Positions 1 through 6,046 of a stretch of 17,200 nucleotides of DNA are shown here, one piece after another. Under the pieces are notes generated by a model. That model searched no databases and was not told the origin of the DNA. It saw only the letters and a program-made list of their open reading frames with translations. How positions within the stretch are numbered: position 1 is the stretch's first letter; every line of letters starts with the position of its first letter. Source of the stretch: Kiloniellales bacterium (GTDB taxonomy: Bacteria > Pseudomonadota > Alphaproteobacteria > Kiloniellales > JAKSBE01); NCBI GenBank assembly GCA_030067055.1, contig JASJAL010000037.1:1-17200 (forward strand), given 5' to 3'. Position numbers and translations under genes: made by a program.

Positions 1-387
1 CGGCTGATCGACTACGGCTTCCACGCCCCGACCATGTCCTGGCCGGTGCCGGAGACCATGATGATCGAGCCGACCGAATCCGAGTCCAGGGCCGAGCTCG
101 ACCGCTTCTGCGACGCCATGATCCAGATCCGTCAAGAGATTGCCGAAGTCGAGGCGGGCAAGGCCGACGCAGACAACAATCTGCTGAAGAACGCCCCGCA
201 CGGCGATCACCTGCTGGGCGGCGATTGGACCTATCCTTACGACCAGGAGGCGGCCTTCTTCCCGCTGCCGGGTTCGCGCGAGGACAAGTTCTGGCCGCCG
301 GTCGGCCGGGTCGACAACGTGGCCGGCGATCGTCACCTGGTGTGTTCCTGTCCGCCGATCGAAGCCTATCAGGCTGCGGCAGAATAG
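1..387 (+). CDS. gcvP: Glycine dehydrogenase (decarboxylating), C-terminal part
   Basis: This is the 3' end of the P protein of the glycine cleavage system, the PLP enzyme that decarboxylates glycine and passes the aminomethyl group to the lipoyl arm of the H protein in the cytoplasm. The frame is open from base 1, so the gene starts outside the window. The residues before the first in-frame ATG ([11 protein letters not shown], followed by [10 protein letters not shown]) are the family's typical C-terminal segment. Further on come EPTESES, an [15 protein letters not shown] stretch and a [13 protein letters not shown] segment, all characteristic of GcvP C-termini. The protein ends at a TAG at 385-387. 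The lysine that binds PLP lies upstream of the window. gcvT and gcvH would be expected further upstream but cannot be seen. Assignment is confident from motifs; the N-terminal boundary is unknown. Confidence 0.95.
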   Translation, partial: RLIDYGFHAPTMSWPVPETMMIEPTESESRAELDRFCDAMIQIRQEIAEVEAGKADADNNLLKNAPHGDHLLGGDWTYPYDQEAAFFPLPGSREDKFWPPVGRVDNVAGDRHLVCSCPPIEAYQAAAE

Positions 388-693
388 GATGCGCCTGCAT
401 ATTTGCAGGGGCTAGGGAATCCTAACGTCTAGCAGGGGTGCCGCCGCAACCCCTGGGGGCAATGTCTATTGATCAGGCTTGTCGATTTCGGCAGGCTACG
501 CGATTGCGCTGGCGACCCAGACACGAAGCGGCGGCAGAACCCGCGACGCCATCGCAAACTCGAGGATGTCGGGAGTCCGGAATTTGAAGGTCCCTTGCCG
601 GGACCGCCGGGCGCGTCCTAGTTCGCGTTACCAGCTCTCGACCAAAATTGGGGAAAACGGTCTGGTAAGCCATACGGAACTAGGGGACCACGT
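388..693. other. Intergenic region after gcvP with three short hairpins
   Basis: I see no convincing gene in these 306 bases. Three perfect small inverted repeats are present: 394-399 with 404-409 (6 bp, 4-nt loop, 6 nt after the gcvP stop), 433-439 with 449-455 (7 bp, 9-nt loop) and 589-594 with 600-605 (6 bp, 5-nt loop). None is followed by a T-run, so a classic intrinsic terminator for gcvP is not evident, although the first two could still end or stabilise the gcvP transcript. The short open frames here (for example 479-697 plus and 473-673 minus) have no ribosome-binding site, hydrophobic pattern or recognisable motif. The 3' end carries the ribosome-binding site of the next gene (AGGGGA, about 6 nt before the ATG at 694). 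Confidence 0.5.
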
Positions 694-1035
694 ATGAGAA
701 CTGACACCCACCTGGCTCACGCAACAGCGTCCCTGGACGATAGCCGACTCAAGAACCTTGAAGCGGTCTGGCGTCTGGCCACCGACGCCTTCGATGCCGC
801 CTATCAATGCGGCTTCCAGGAGCATGTCTTCGATCCCATCGCGCGGCGCATCGAAGACGCCGAGAAGCACATCACCACGACCCGGGCCAGCACGCCCGGC
901 GGTGTCGCGGTCAAGCTGCGCGTCATCATGCGGCACGAGCGCAACGAGACCGAGCGCCGCCACTGGTTCGGACTGCTGCAGTCCGCCCTGGCGGATCTCG
1001 AGGCCCTGAAGGCGGCCGAGGACGAGCGGCGCTGA
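694..1035 (+). CDS. Small uncharacterised helical protein
   Basis: This is a 113-residue soluble protein that I do not recognise by function. It starts at an ATG preceded by AGGGGA at good spacing. The sequence is rich in Ala, Glu, Arg and Leu, has no signal peptide or membrane segment, and looks almost entirely alpha-helical. A central TPGGVAVKLRV segment is the most motif-like part; similar short stretches occur in small hypothetical proteins of alphaproteobacteria, but this is recollection rather than a search. A charged region (MRHERNETERRHW) and a helical Leu/Ala C-terminus follow. It is monocistronic as far as can be seen: a hairpin lies 5 nt after its stop and a structured repeat follows before the next gene. 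Coding is likely; function is unknown. Confidence 0.75.
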   Translation: MRTDTHLAHATASLDDSRLKNLEAVWRLATDAFDAAYQCGFQEHVFDPIARRIEDAEKHITTTRASTPGGVAVKLRVIMRHERNETERRHWFGLLQSALADLEALKAAEDERR

Positions 1036-1040
1036 CCTTG

Positions 1041-1059
1041 GCGGGACTGCCGGTCCCGC
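1041..1059 (+). terminator. Hairpin just downstream of the small gene
   Basis: A perfect 7-bp inverted repeat, GCGGGAC (1041-1047) and GTCCCGC (1053-1059), with a 5-nt loop begins 5 nt after the TGA of the preceding gene. It is GC-rich as expected for a terminator stem, but the bases after it (ATACTCCC) are not a T-tract, so it may instead be an mRNA 3'-end stabiliser. Confidence 0.3.
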
Positions 1060-1120
1060 ATACTCCCATCGAACCAAAATCGGCGGCCCAGCCGGCACCG
1101 GGACTGTGGCGTCTAGGGCA

Positions 1121-1177
1121 TTAGCGCACTACTCCCGGCCAGACGCGAAGCCGTCTGATCGGGAAGTGCGCTAGCCG
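1121..1177. repeat. Structured palindromic repeat, copy 1
   Basis: This non-coding element can fold almost end to end. Outer stem TAGCGCACT (1122-1130) pairs with AGTGCGCTA (1165-1173). A 2-nt bulge (1131-1132) on the 5' side follows. Then TCCCG (1133-1137) pairs with CGGGA (1160-1164), there is a GC/AT internal loop (1138-1139 and 1158-1159), and CAGACG (1140-1145) pairs with CGTCTG (1152-1157) over a 6-nt loop. A second copy at 4960-5047 shares TTAGCGC at the 5' end, the cores CCGGCCAGA and TCTGATCGG, and CTAGC at the 3' end, with two compensated pair changes. It lies between two plus-strand genes. It is best described as a dispersed REP-like or RNA-structured repeat; its function is not known from the sequence. 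Confidence 0.75.
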
Positions 1178-1262
1178 CGGCTCCAGCCAAATCGAGCGAG
1201 CTTTACCGGGCCTTTACGAAGCGCTGCCAGACAAGGCGTAGCGAGAGGCAGGTGGGGGCCGC

Positions 1263-1853
1263 ATGCGATTTTCGGGCGTCGTTTCCGCCAGGAACCATCA
1301 GGATCTTGTCGACTTCCTGGCCGGGCCGGGACGGCTCAAGAAGCGGGCCTGGGCCGCCAGCCTGCTGCTGGTCGGCTGCGGCTTCTTCGTTGCCGTTTCG
1401 GCCCTGACCTATTTCTGGTTCCTGGGCGATCTCTTCCGGCGCGGCGACTCGGCGACCGTCTTGGCGCAGCCCCACGTTGTCGTCTTGATCCTGCTCGGCA
1501 TCCTCATCCTGCTGTTTACCGTGGTCTGGCTGCGCGGCTTGGGGCGGCTGTGGTCACGCTTGCGGTCCTTGCCGAAGGACGCCGGGGTGGTCCGAGATGC
1601 GCTGCGCCCGGGCGTCAACGTCGGCGAAATGACGTTCGAGGCCGACGAGCGGGGCTTGGTGGTTTCCTCCGGTCTCGCGCGCTCGACCTACACTTGGAAC
1701 GCTTTCCGGCAACTGGCGGAATCCGAAGAGACCCTATTCCTCATCATCGATCCTGGCGCCGCCGTTATCCTGCCGAAGGCGGCCTTGGGCGGTGACTCCG
1801 CGCTGGATGCCTTCAAGGCTCTGGCGGGAGCGCGGATCGGGGCTGCGCGGTGA
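1263..1853 (+). CDS. YcxB-like membrane protein (first of a tandem pair)
   Basis: This 196-residue protein has two predicted membrane helices, about residues 31-55 (LLLVGCGFFVAVSALTYFWF region) and 71-92 (VVVLILLGILILLFTVVW region). A cytoplasmic C-terminal domain follows, containing the pattern MTFEADERGLVVSS...TYTWNAFRQLAESEETLFLII...AVILPKAAL. That order (a strand with 'E-D-G-L', a W-x-x-hydrophobic turn, then a strand ending in 'I-P-K') is the hallmark of YcxB-like domains, whose biochemical function is unknown. The start is an ATG with a GGTGGGGG stretch upstream. The stop TGA overlaps the GTG start of the next gene (GTGA at 1850-1853), so the two are translationally coupled. They appear to be paralogues and may work as a heteromer in the inner membrane; that is inference. 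Confidence 0.8.
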   Translation: MRFSGVVSARNHQDLVDFLAGPGRLKKRAWAASLLLVGCGFFVAVSALTYFWFLGDLFRRGDSATVLAQPHVVVLILLGILILLFTVVWLRGLGRLWSRLRSLPKDAGVVRDALRPGVNVGEMTFEADERGLVVSSGLARSTYTWNAFRQLAESEETLFLIIDPGAAVILPKAALGGDSALDAFKALAGARIGAAR

Positions 1854-2446
1854 CCGGCGAACGCTTTGACCTGGAGTTCGCGCTCTCCGCCCGGGAGCGC
1901 ATGGCGGCACTGGAAACCTGTGCTCGGTTGGCCAGCCGGAAACAGGACGTGACTCTGCATTTTCTGAGCCACCCCTTGCTCGCCGTCGTCGTCGTTCCCG
2001 TGCTCGGCTACGCCTGGATCGCATGGTTGTTGCGGCTTTTCGAGGCGCTCTCCGCCGGTGGACTGGGCGCCCTGCCGCAGCGCTTCGGGTTAATCGACGG
2101 AGTCTTTGGGATCTTCCTGACCTGGGTGATCTTCGATCAGGCCTGGAGCCAGATCGCTCGCTTCTGGGGCCGCGAAAAGGCGATGCGGGCCGGACGCGAG
2201 GGGGTCAACTGGGGCGCACAGCATCTCGTCGCGGATGCCGAGGGCCTTTCGGTCAGCTTGGCCGAGCGCTCCACGCACTACCTCTGGCCCGCCTTCATCG
2301 GCCTGGAGCGGAACCGGCGTTTCGTCCTCCTGATGCTGGCCCCGGGGCTGGGGCTGGCGATTCCGCGCCGTGCCTTCGCTTCGGAAGTCGAAGCCTCGAC
2401 TTTCTGTGACTTTGCAGAGCGCTGCATCGCCTCGAAAAGAGCCTGA
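1850..2446 (+). CDS. YcxB-like membrane protein (second of a tandem pair)
   Basis: This 198-residue protein begins at a GTG that overlaps the TGA of the preceding gene. Its layout mirrors that gene: a short N-terminal segment, two membrane helices (about residues 43-66 and 82-100), then a soluble domain with ADAEGLSVS...STHYLWPAFIGLERNRRFVLLML...LAIPRRAFAS, matching the YcxB-like pattern. An extra N-terminal segment (FDLEFALSARERMAALETCARL) precedes the first helix, where YcxB proteins usually carry a first strand of the soluble domain. No enzymatic residues are recognisable. The frame stays open after its TGA as far as 2722, which includes the small ORF at 2585. The role is unknown; a structural or signalling function in the inner membrane is only a guess. 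Confidence 0.8.
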   Translation: MTGERFDLEFALSARERMAALETCARLASRKQDVTLHFLSHPLLAVVVVPVLGYAWIAWLLRLFEALSAGGLGALPQRFGLIDGVFGIFLTWVIFDQAWSQIARFWGREKAMRAGREGVNWGAQHLVADAEGLSVSLAERSTHYLWPAFIGLERNRRFVLLMLAPGLGLAIPRRAFASEVEASTFCDFAERCIASKRA

Positions 2447-2480
2447 AGCCGATGGATTCCTGCGGCGAAAGCCTCGGGGC

Positions 2481-2510
2481 TTAACGCGAAGGGGCAATTT
2501 GAGTTAACAT
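2481..2510 (+). promoter_or_regulatory. Possible promoter upstream of the small membrane protein
   Basis: An AT-richer dip in otherwise GC-rich sequence holds TTAACG (2481-2486) and TAACAT (2505-2510) separated by 18 nt, each matching 4 of 6 sigma70 consensus positions. It lies about 75 nt ahead of the GTG at 2585 and downstream of the YcxB pair. The match is weak and unverified. Confidence 0.2.
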
Positions 2511-2584
2511 ACCTCACGGGGAAAGACCTGTGTTCAGACCAACTGACTCTAAAGCCGCGGGGAGGCGGCGAAAGGACTGGCGCA

Positions 2585-2722
2585 GTGGATACTTATAGGT
2601 CGGTAGTGGAGAGCCGGCGGGATAACGGGTATCGGCGTGTCGTGCAGAGGGGGCTCGGACTTGCCGTCAGCCTCGGCATCGTCATGCTGCTGGTCGTTTT
2701 CTGGCTGCCTTACAGCGGCTGA
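2585..2722 (+). CDS. Small single-pass membrane protein, 45 residues
   Basis: This short ORF starts at GTG and ends at TGA. It is preceded by AAAGGA (2571-2576) with an 8-nt spacer, a good ribosome-binding site; the same AAAGGA is used by the gene starting at 4699. The protein has a charged N-terminal half with paired arginines (SRRDNGYRRVVQR), then one hydrophobic helix (LGLAVSLGIVMLLVVFW, about residues 24-40) and a short tail LPYSG. By the positive-inside rule the N-terminus should be cytoplasmic and the C-terminus periplasmic. It is in the same frame as the upstream YcxB gene, 138 nt after that gene's stop. I do not recognise a family. Real coding is supported by the ribosome-binding site and the clean topology, but 45 codons is too short for certainty. 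Confidence 0.45.
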   Translation: MDTYRSVVESRRDNGYRRVVQRGLGLAVSLGIVMLLVVFWLPYSG

Positions 2723-3079
2723 GGTCGGCTTTTTGGGAGGCGCCCGCCTGCGCGGGCGCGGAGGGAGTTCGCGCCGGAGGCCCGGCGGGAAATGGTTTGC
2801 TTGTGCCGATTCTCCCCGGCGAGTGTCCCGGGCGGTGAGTAGTGGACAGCGAATCCTGTTCGCCTCGGCCTGGGAACGGCAACCGCGTTCTCACCCGCCA
2901 TTGTAAGCAGGGACCGGGCCGATTCGGATCTAGGGAAGGTCACAGGATTCGACGGCGATAGTCCTGGCTCGAGACCAGGAGTGACTGACGTCGTCCTCCC
3001 GGCTTGCTATGCTCATGCTGGGCGATGCGGCAAGGCTGGAGGGCCGCCGCAGAATTCTCTGTCAGAGGTGAGGGATGGC
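2723..3079. other. Intergenic region before the methyltransferase gene
   Basis: No gene is supported here. It holds a perfect 8-bp hairpin at 2740-2759 (GCGCCCGC and GCGGGCGC, 4-nt loop), 17 nt after the small ORF, which is not followed by a T-run. It also holds a 6-bp hairpin at 2962-2980 (TCCTGG and CCAGGA, 7-nt loop). The methyltransferase frame is open back to a GTG at 2981, but the peptide this adds does not look like the family. The stretch 3065-3074 carries the Shine-Dalgarno for the ATG at 3080. Confidence 0.45.
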
Positions 3080-3688
3080 ATGACGGCTGAGCAGCGCAGT
3101 TCCTTGGCACGTCTGCACGAGCGGCGCCGCTCGCCGGCCTGGCTTTTTTTCCGCCGTTTCTTGGCGCACCCCTTGCGCTTGGCCTCAATCCTGGAATCCT
3201 CCCCGGCCCTGAGCCGGATCGTCGCCGAGCAGCTGTCCTGCGATGCCGACGACTATGTCGTCGAACTCGGTGCTGGAACTGGTCCCGTAACCCGGGCCTT
3301 GCTGGCCGCGGGCGTGTCGCCGGACCGATTAATCGCGGTCGAGATCGATGCGCAGATGGCCGGTTTTCTGCGCCAGAGCTTTCCCGGGGTGACGGTCGTC
3401 GAAGACGACGCCCTGGACCTCAGACAGGTCGTGCCACCGGAGGCATTGAAGAAGATCGGGGCGGTGATCTGCGGCGTGCCGATTTCCCTCTTGCCGGCCG
3501 CGCAACAGTGCGAACTGGTCGATTTGATGCTCTCGCTGCTGCCACCCGGACGGCCCTTTCTCGCTTACACCCATCGCCTGACGTCGCCGCTGCCGGCGGA
3601 GGCGTTAGGCCTGACCGGCGAGCGCAGGGCCTTCACCCTGCTGAATCTGCCGCCGGCCTCGGTCTGGGCCTACCAAAAACAGACCTGA
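3080..3688 (+). CDS. Class I SAM-dependent methyltransferase, phospholipid N-methyltransferase-like
   Basis: This 202-residue cytoplasmic or membrane-associated enzyme has the Rossmann SAM-binding motif I VELGAGTGPVTRALL (about residues 61-75) and the acidic end of strand 2, AVEID (86-90), followed by VVEDDALDL (about 106-114). An N-terminal basic/hydrophobic segment, FFRRFLAHPLRLASILESSPAL, precedes it. The 'FLRxPLRxGSIxPSSxxL' type of N-terminus is typical of the short bacterial phospholipid N-methyltransferase group (COG3963, PmtA-related), which methylates phosphatidylethanolamine toward phosphatidylcholine. rRNA adenine dimethylase-like enzymes share motif I but lack this N-terminus. I chose the ATG at 3080, with a GAGGTGAGGG ribosome-binding site, over an upstream in-frame GTG at 2981. 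The substrate is inferred; the methyltransferase fold is clear. Confidence 0.82.
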   Translation: MTAEQRSSLARLHERRRSPAWLFFRRFLAHPLRLASILESSPALSRIVAEQLSCDADDYVVELGAGTGPVTRALLAAGVSPDRLIAVEIDAQMAGFLRQSFPGVTVVEDDALDLRQVVPPEALKKIGAVICGVPISLLPAAQQCELVDLMLSLLPPGRPFLAYTHRLTSPLPAEALGLTGERRAFTLLNLPPASVWAYQKQT

Positions 3689-3722
3689 GGGTTTCTGCGG
3701 GAGCCGCCCACCGGCGATCCGA

Positions 3723-4208
3723 TCACTGGCTTTCCTGCGCCTCCAGAGTTGGCACGCTGCCGTCGGGTCGGTGGTAGCCCGGCCCGACCGCGAGCGGCTG
3801 CTCAGGCACGGTCTCCGCACCGACCTGCGAGCTATAGCTGCGGGTGCTCCGGGCGATCACTGCCTCGGCGGTTTCCTGGGACGCGAGGAGCCGAAGCTCG
3901 ACCTGGTAGTCGTGGTCCTTGCGCACGCCCTCGACCGGCGGCGTCTCGAACTTGTAGCTGCTCCGGGTCGGCAGAACTTCCTGGCGGATCACGATCGGCG
4001 GTCCGCCGGCCGGATCCTCGAAGACGGCCTCCAGGACGCTGCCCACCGGGGCCTCGCCCTTGATCCGGGCAACGAAGCCATAGGTCATCTCGGCCTGTCG
4101 GTAGTTCAGGACGAAGCCGCCGCCGACGAACTCGACCTGTGGACCCTCATCCTCGCCGCAGCCGGCGAGCAGAAGAAGGATCAAGGCGTAACGGCAAAAC
4201 GCGTTCAC
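3723..4208 (-). CDS. Predicted lipoprotein of unknown function
   Basis: This 161-residue protein begins at GTG with GAGGGAG about 9 nt upstream. It has a lipoprotein signal peptide: short charged start, hydrophobic run YALILLLL, then lipobox LAGC with the acylated cysteine at residue 17. The residues after it (GEDE) do not include an Asp at position +2, so outer-membrane sorting is possible. The mature part is beta-rich with no Cys and no enzymatic motif; it contains phrases such as GFVLNYRQAEMTYGFVARI and PVEGVRKDHDYQVELRLL, suggestive of an Ig-like beta sandwich. It is convergent with the methyltransferase gene (34 nt between stops) and is the last gene of the minus-strand block, about 100 nt behind another exported protein. 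Function is unknown. Confidence 0.75.
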   Translation of the reverse strand: MNAFCRYALILLLLAGCGEDEGPQVEFVGGGFVLNYRQAEMTYGFVARIKGEAPVGSVLEAVFEDPAGGPPIVIRQEVLPTRSSYKFETPPVEGVRKDHDYQVELRLLASQETAEAVIARSTRSYSSQVGAETVPEQPLAVGPGYHRPDGSVPTLEAQESQ

Positions 4209-4312
4209 GGACTTCGCTCCCTCGGCGGTGTCGCCCAGGTTGCTGGTATCTCAAACTAGGCCAAGTCCGATGCCGGCCGCCGGAAGCGGCTCGGCGGTTC
4301 TCTCGGCTTGCG

Positions 4313-4699
4313 TCAGCGCCGTCGGCCTGCGCGGCGGTTGAAACGGGACAGGCCCTGGCGTGCGTCGCGCAGTCGGTCGGTTCTCCTTGGACCGGCCTGA
4401 TAGCTGTTGCGGTCCAGGCGCTGGATCACCGCGCGGGTGTTCGACTTGTAGCGCTGGGCCCGGTTCTTGGACACCGGATCGAGCGGTGCGGTCTCCCGGC
4501 TTTTCAGCGTCGGCGCCGTTTGCAGCCTGGGGCCTTGCGGCAAGGCCGTGGGGGGCGTGTCTCTCAGCCTTTCGAGCCGCAGTTGCCGCCTTTCCGCCCG
4601 TTCTGCCCCCGCGTCGCCGGCTTGCACTGGCGCAGAAGCGAGCAGGGCGGGGAGCAGGAGAGCGGTCAGCAGGGCGGAACTGCAATTTCGCCAAGCCAT
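4313..4699 (-). CDS. Secreted arginine-rich protein of unknown function
   Basis: This 128-residue protein starts at an ATG preceded by AAAGGA with 9-nt spacing. A Sec signal peptide is clear: MAWRNCSS, a hydrophobic core ALLTALLLPALLASAP, and a likely cleavage after VQA near residue 27. The mature protein of about 101 residues is very basic, with roughly 27 Arg/Lys against 10 Asp/Glu, and ends in RRAGRRR. It begins with an Arg/Glu/Leu helix (ERAERRQLRLERLR) and continues with proline-rich and Arg-rich low-complexity sequence. No cysteines follow the signal peptide. Such composition could bind nucleic acid, lipopolysaccharide or other anionic envelope polymers, but nothing confirms this. The alternative overlapping frame 4251-4694 lacks a signal peptide and is judged a shadow. 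Confidence 0.65.
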   Translation of the reverse strand: MAWRNCSSALLTALLLPALLASAPVQAGDAGAERAERRQLRLERLRDTPPTALPQGPRLQTAPTLKSRETAPLDPVSKNRAQRYKSNTRAVIQRLDRNSYQAGPRRTDRLRDARQGLSRFNRRAGRRR

Positions 4700-5051
4700 G
4701 TGCCTGGTCCTTTCTTCCTTGATCCTTGGCTCACGCCCGACCTGAGAGGTGGGAGCCTCCTACACTCTAACATGGTTCGCCAGCGGAAGAGCCGCAATGT
4801 CGCGCTCCGGGCCGTCTCGCCATGCCACGGCGACCGGCGCGCAGCGTTGTGTCTGCGCAAACCTGCTGGGAACAAGGGTGCGCCGCCGCCGCGGGTGAGT
4901 GAGGGGACACGCCGCAGCTAGCGGACTTTCCGATCAAGCGCGGTCGCGTTTGGCCAGGATTAGCGCGCTAAACCCCAGAAGTTGGGGCGTTGCATCCGGC
5001 CAGATGAAATGCAAAGCGATTCCATCTGATCGGACAACACCCTAGCGGCGG
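4700..5051. other. Intergenic region between the atp operon and the secreted-protein genes
   Basis: About 350 bases without a convincing gene. The long plus-strand open frame that crosses the left part (4139-4921) is antisense to a lipoprotein and a signal-peptide gene and has no family features. The right part is occupied by the second structured repeat copy (4960-5047). On the minus strand the stretch next to 4700 carries the AAAGGA ribosome-binding site of the arginine-rich protein; I could not place a promoter for it with confidence. Confidence 0.5.
4960..5047. repeat. Structured palindromic repeat, copy 2, behind the atp operon
   Basis: This is the second copy of the element at 1121-1177. 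Shared blocks are TTAGCGC (4960-4966), CCGGCCAGA (4996-5004), TCTGATCGG (5025-5033) and CTAGC (5042-5046). CAGATG (5001-5006) pairs with CATCTG (5023-5028), and TCCG (4995-4998) with CGGA (5031-5034). The same GC/AT internal loop lies between them, and GTTG (4989-4992) pairs with CAAC (5035-5038) leaving a 2-nt 5' bulge. CGCTA (4966-4970) can pair with TAGCG (5043-5047) to close the whole structure. Inside it, CCCCA/TGGGG (4973-4977 and 4983-4987) forms a side hairpin that on the minus strand is followed by TTT. It begins 4 nt after the atpF stop, so it lies in the 3' untranslated region of the Fo operon and may act as its terminator or stabiliser. Confidence 0.75.
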
Positions 5052-5534
5052 TCAGTGCAGCTTGCTGTCGAGGTCGTCGATCGCCGACTGGACCAGGTCG
5101 TCGGCGGCGGACTTGTCGAGGTTCTCGCTCAGCAGCTTGGCGGTCGCTGCGACCGCCAGTTCGATCGCCTGGCTGCGAACCTCCTTCAGAGCGTTGGCCT
5201 CGGCCTGGGCGATCTTGTCCAGCGCGACCTGTTCGCGCCGCTTGAGGTCGGCTGCCAGATCCTGCTGCGCTTTCTCGCGCATGCGCTGGGATTCGGCCTT
5301 GGCGTGGGCCAGCATGTCCTCGGCCTCTTTTTCGGAGTCACGCTGCTTGCGCTTGTGGTCGGCCAGCATCTTCTGCGCTTCGACGCGCAGGGCCTCGGCC
5401 TCTTCCAGTTCCTTGCGGATCTCCTCGGCCCGCTTGTCCAGACCGGTCGTAACCGCCTTGAAGAGCTGACGCCCGACAGCGAGGAAGAAGATAACGAAGG
5501 CGACGGCGGTCCAGAAAGTAGCATCGGAAAACAT
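5052..5534 (-). CDS. atpF: ATP synthase Fo subunit b
   Basis: This 160-residue subunit b forms part of the peripheral stalk that holds the F1 alpha/beta hexamer against the rotor. It has one N-terminal membrane helix (ATFWTAVAFVIFFLAVGRQLF, about residues 5-25). A long charged helix rich in Glu, Ala, Lys and Arg follows (KRAEEIRKELEEAEALRVEAQKML and onward), which makes the parallel coiled coil, and the C-terminus ends in DDLDSKLH. I start it at the ATG at 5534, where GGAGA lies about 9 nt upstream, rather than 13 codons earlier inside the b' gene. The b' stop lies only 4 nt before this start, so the two stalk subunits are closely coupled. Last gene of the Fo operon; the structured repeat begins 4 nt after its stop. 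Confidence 0.93.
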   Translation of the reverse strand: MFSDATFWTAVAFVIFFLAVGRQLFKAVTTGLDKRAEEIRKELEEAEALRVEAQKMLADHKRKQRDSEKEAEDMLAHAKAESQRMREKAQQDLAADLKRREQVALDKIAQAEANALKEVRSQAIELAVAATAKLLSENLDKSAADDLVQSAIDDLDSKLH

Positions 5535-5538
5535 GGCG

Positions 5539-6024
5539 TCAGTCTCCGGCAGCCTGAGCGACGGCCGCCGCACTGGACTTATCGTCCGGCTTGACCCCGA
5601 TCAGGCGCTCGGTCGCAGCGGCGGCGACCTCCGACGCGGCCTGGTGAATGCCGGCGGTCGCCGCCTGGCGCGTCTGGGCGATGCGGGCCTCGGCCTCGGC
5701 AAGCTGCTTGGCCTGCTTGCGGTCCAAGTCACCCTGCGCCGTCGAGATTTCGGCCGCGGTCTCTTCCAGCACCGCACGCATGGCGGCCTGGGCCCGTGCC
5801 TCGGCTTCGGCCCGGGCCTTTTCGTACTCTGCCAGGACGCTCTCGGCTTCCTTGCGCAGCGCGCCCGCCTTGGCGATGTCATCGTCAAGGCGGCGCTGAC
5901 GCTGATCCAGGATCCCGGAGACCTTGGGCAGAACGTTGCGCGACAGAATCAGAAAGAGGAGCGTGAAGACCACCACCAGCCAGAAGATCTGGCTGGCGAA
6001 GGTTCCAATATCGAATTGCGGCAC
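5539..6024 (-). CDS. atpG: ATP synthase Fo subunit b'
   Basis: This 161-residue b' subunit (also annotated atpF2 or atpX) is the second, divergent peripheral-stalk helix found in alphaproteobacteria, cyanobacteria and chloroplasts. It has a short amphipathic start (MPQFDIGTFASQIFW), one membrane helix (LVVVFTLLFLILSRNVLPKV, about 16-35) and a long Ala/Glu/Arg coiled coil from about residue 38 to 140. It starts at GTG (6024), preceded by GGAGG with a 7-nt spacer. The motif 'FDxxTFxxQIFWLVxxF' separates b' from b. The order atpE - b' - b is the standard alphaproteobacterial one. The C-terminal VAAAATERLIGVKPDD segment is typical of where the stalk meets the delta subunit. Confidence 0.92.
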   Translation of the reverse strand: MPQFDIGTFASQIFWLVVVFTLLFLILSRNVLPKVSGILDQRQRRLDDDIAKAGALRKEAESVLAEYEKARAEAEARAQAAMRAVLEETAAEISTAQGDLDRKQAKQLAEAEARIAQTRQAATAGIHQAASEVAAAATERLIGVKPDDKSSAAAVAQAAGD

Positions 6025-6046
6025 GTCCTCGCCTCCACTCGCCGGC

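Noticed and set aside
473..697. Short frames on both strands between gcvP and the next gene
   Set aside because: No ribosome-binding site, no hydrophobic or domain pattern, and the two overlap each other.
2740..2759. Perfect 8-bp hairpin as an intrinsic terminator
   Set aside because: No T-tract follows on either strand; kept only as a note in the intergenic entry.
2981..3079. GTG start 33 codons upstream for the methyltransferase
   Set aside because: The added peptide is not family-like, and a much better ribosome-binding site precedes the ATG at 3080.
4139..4921. Plus-strand open frame of 260 codons
   Set aside because: Antisense to a lipoprotein gene and a signal-peptide gene, both with ribosome-binding sites; Arg/Pro/Ser-rich with no family pattern.
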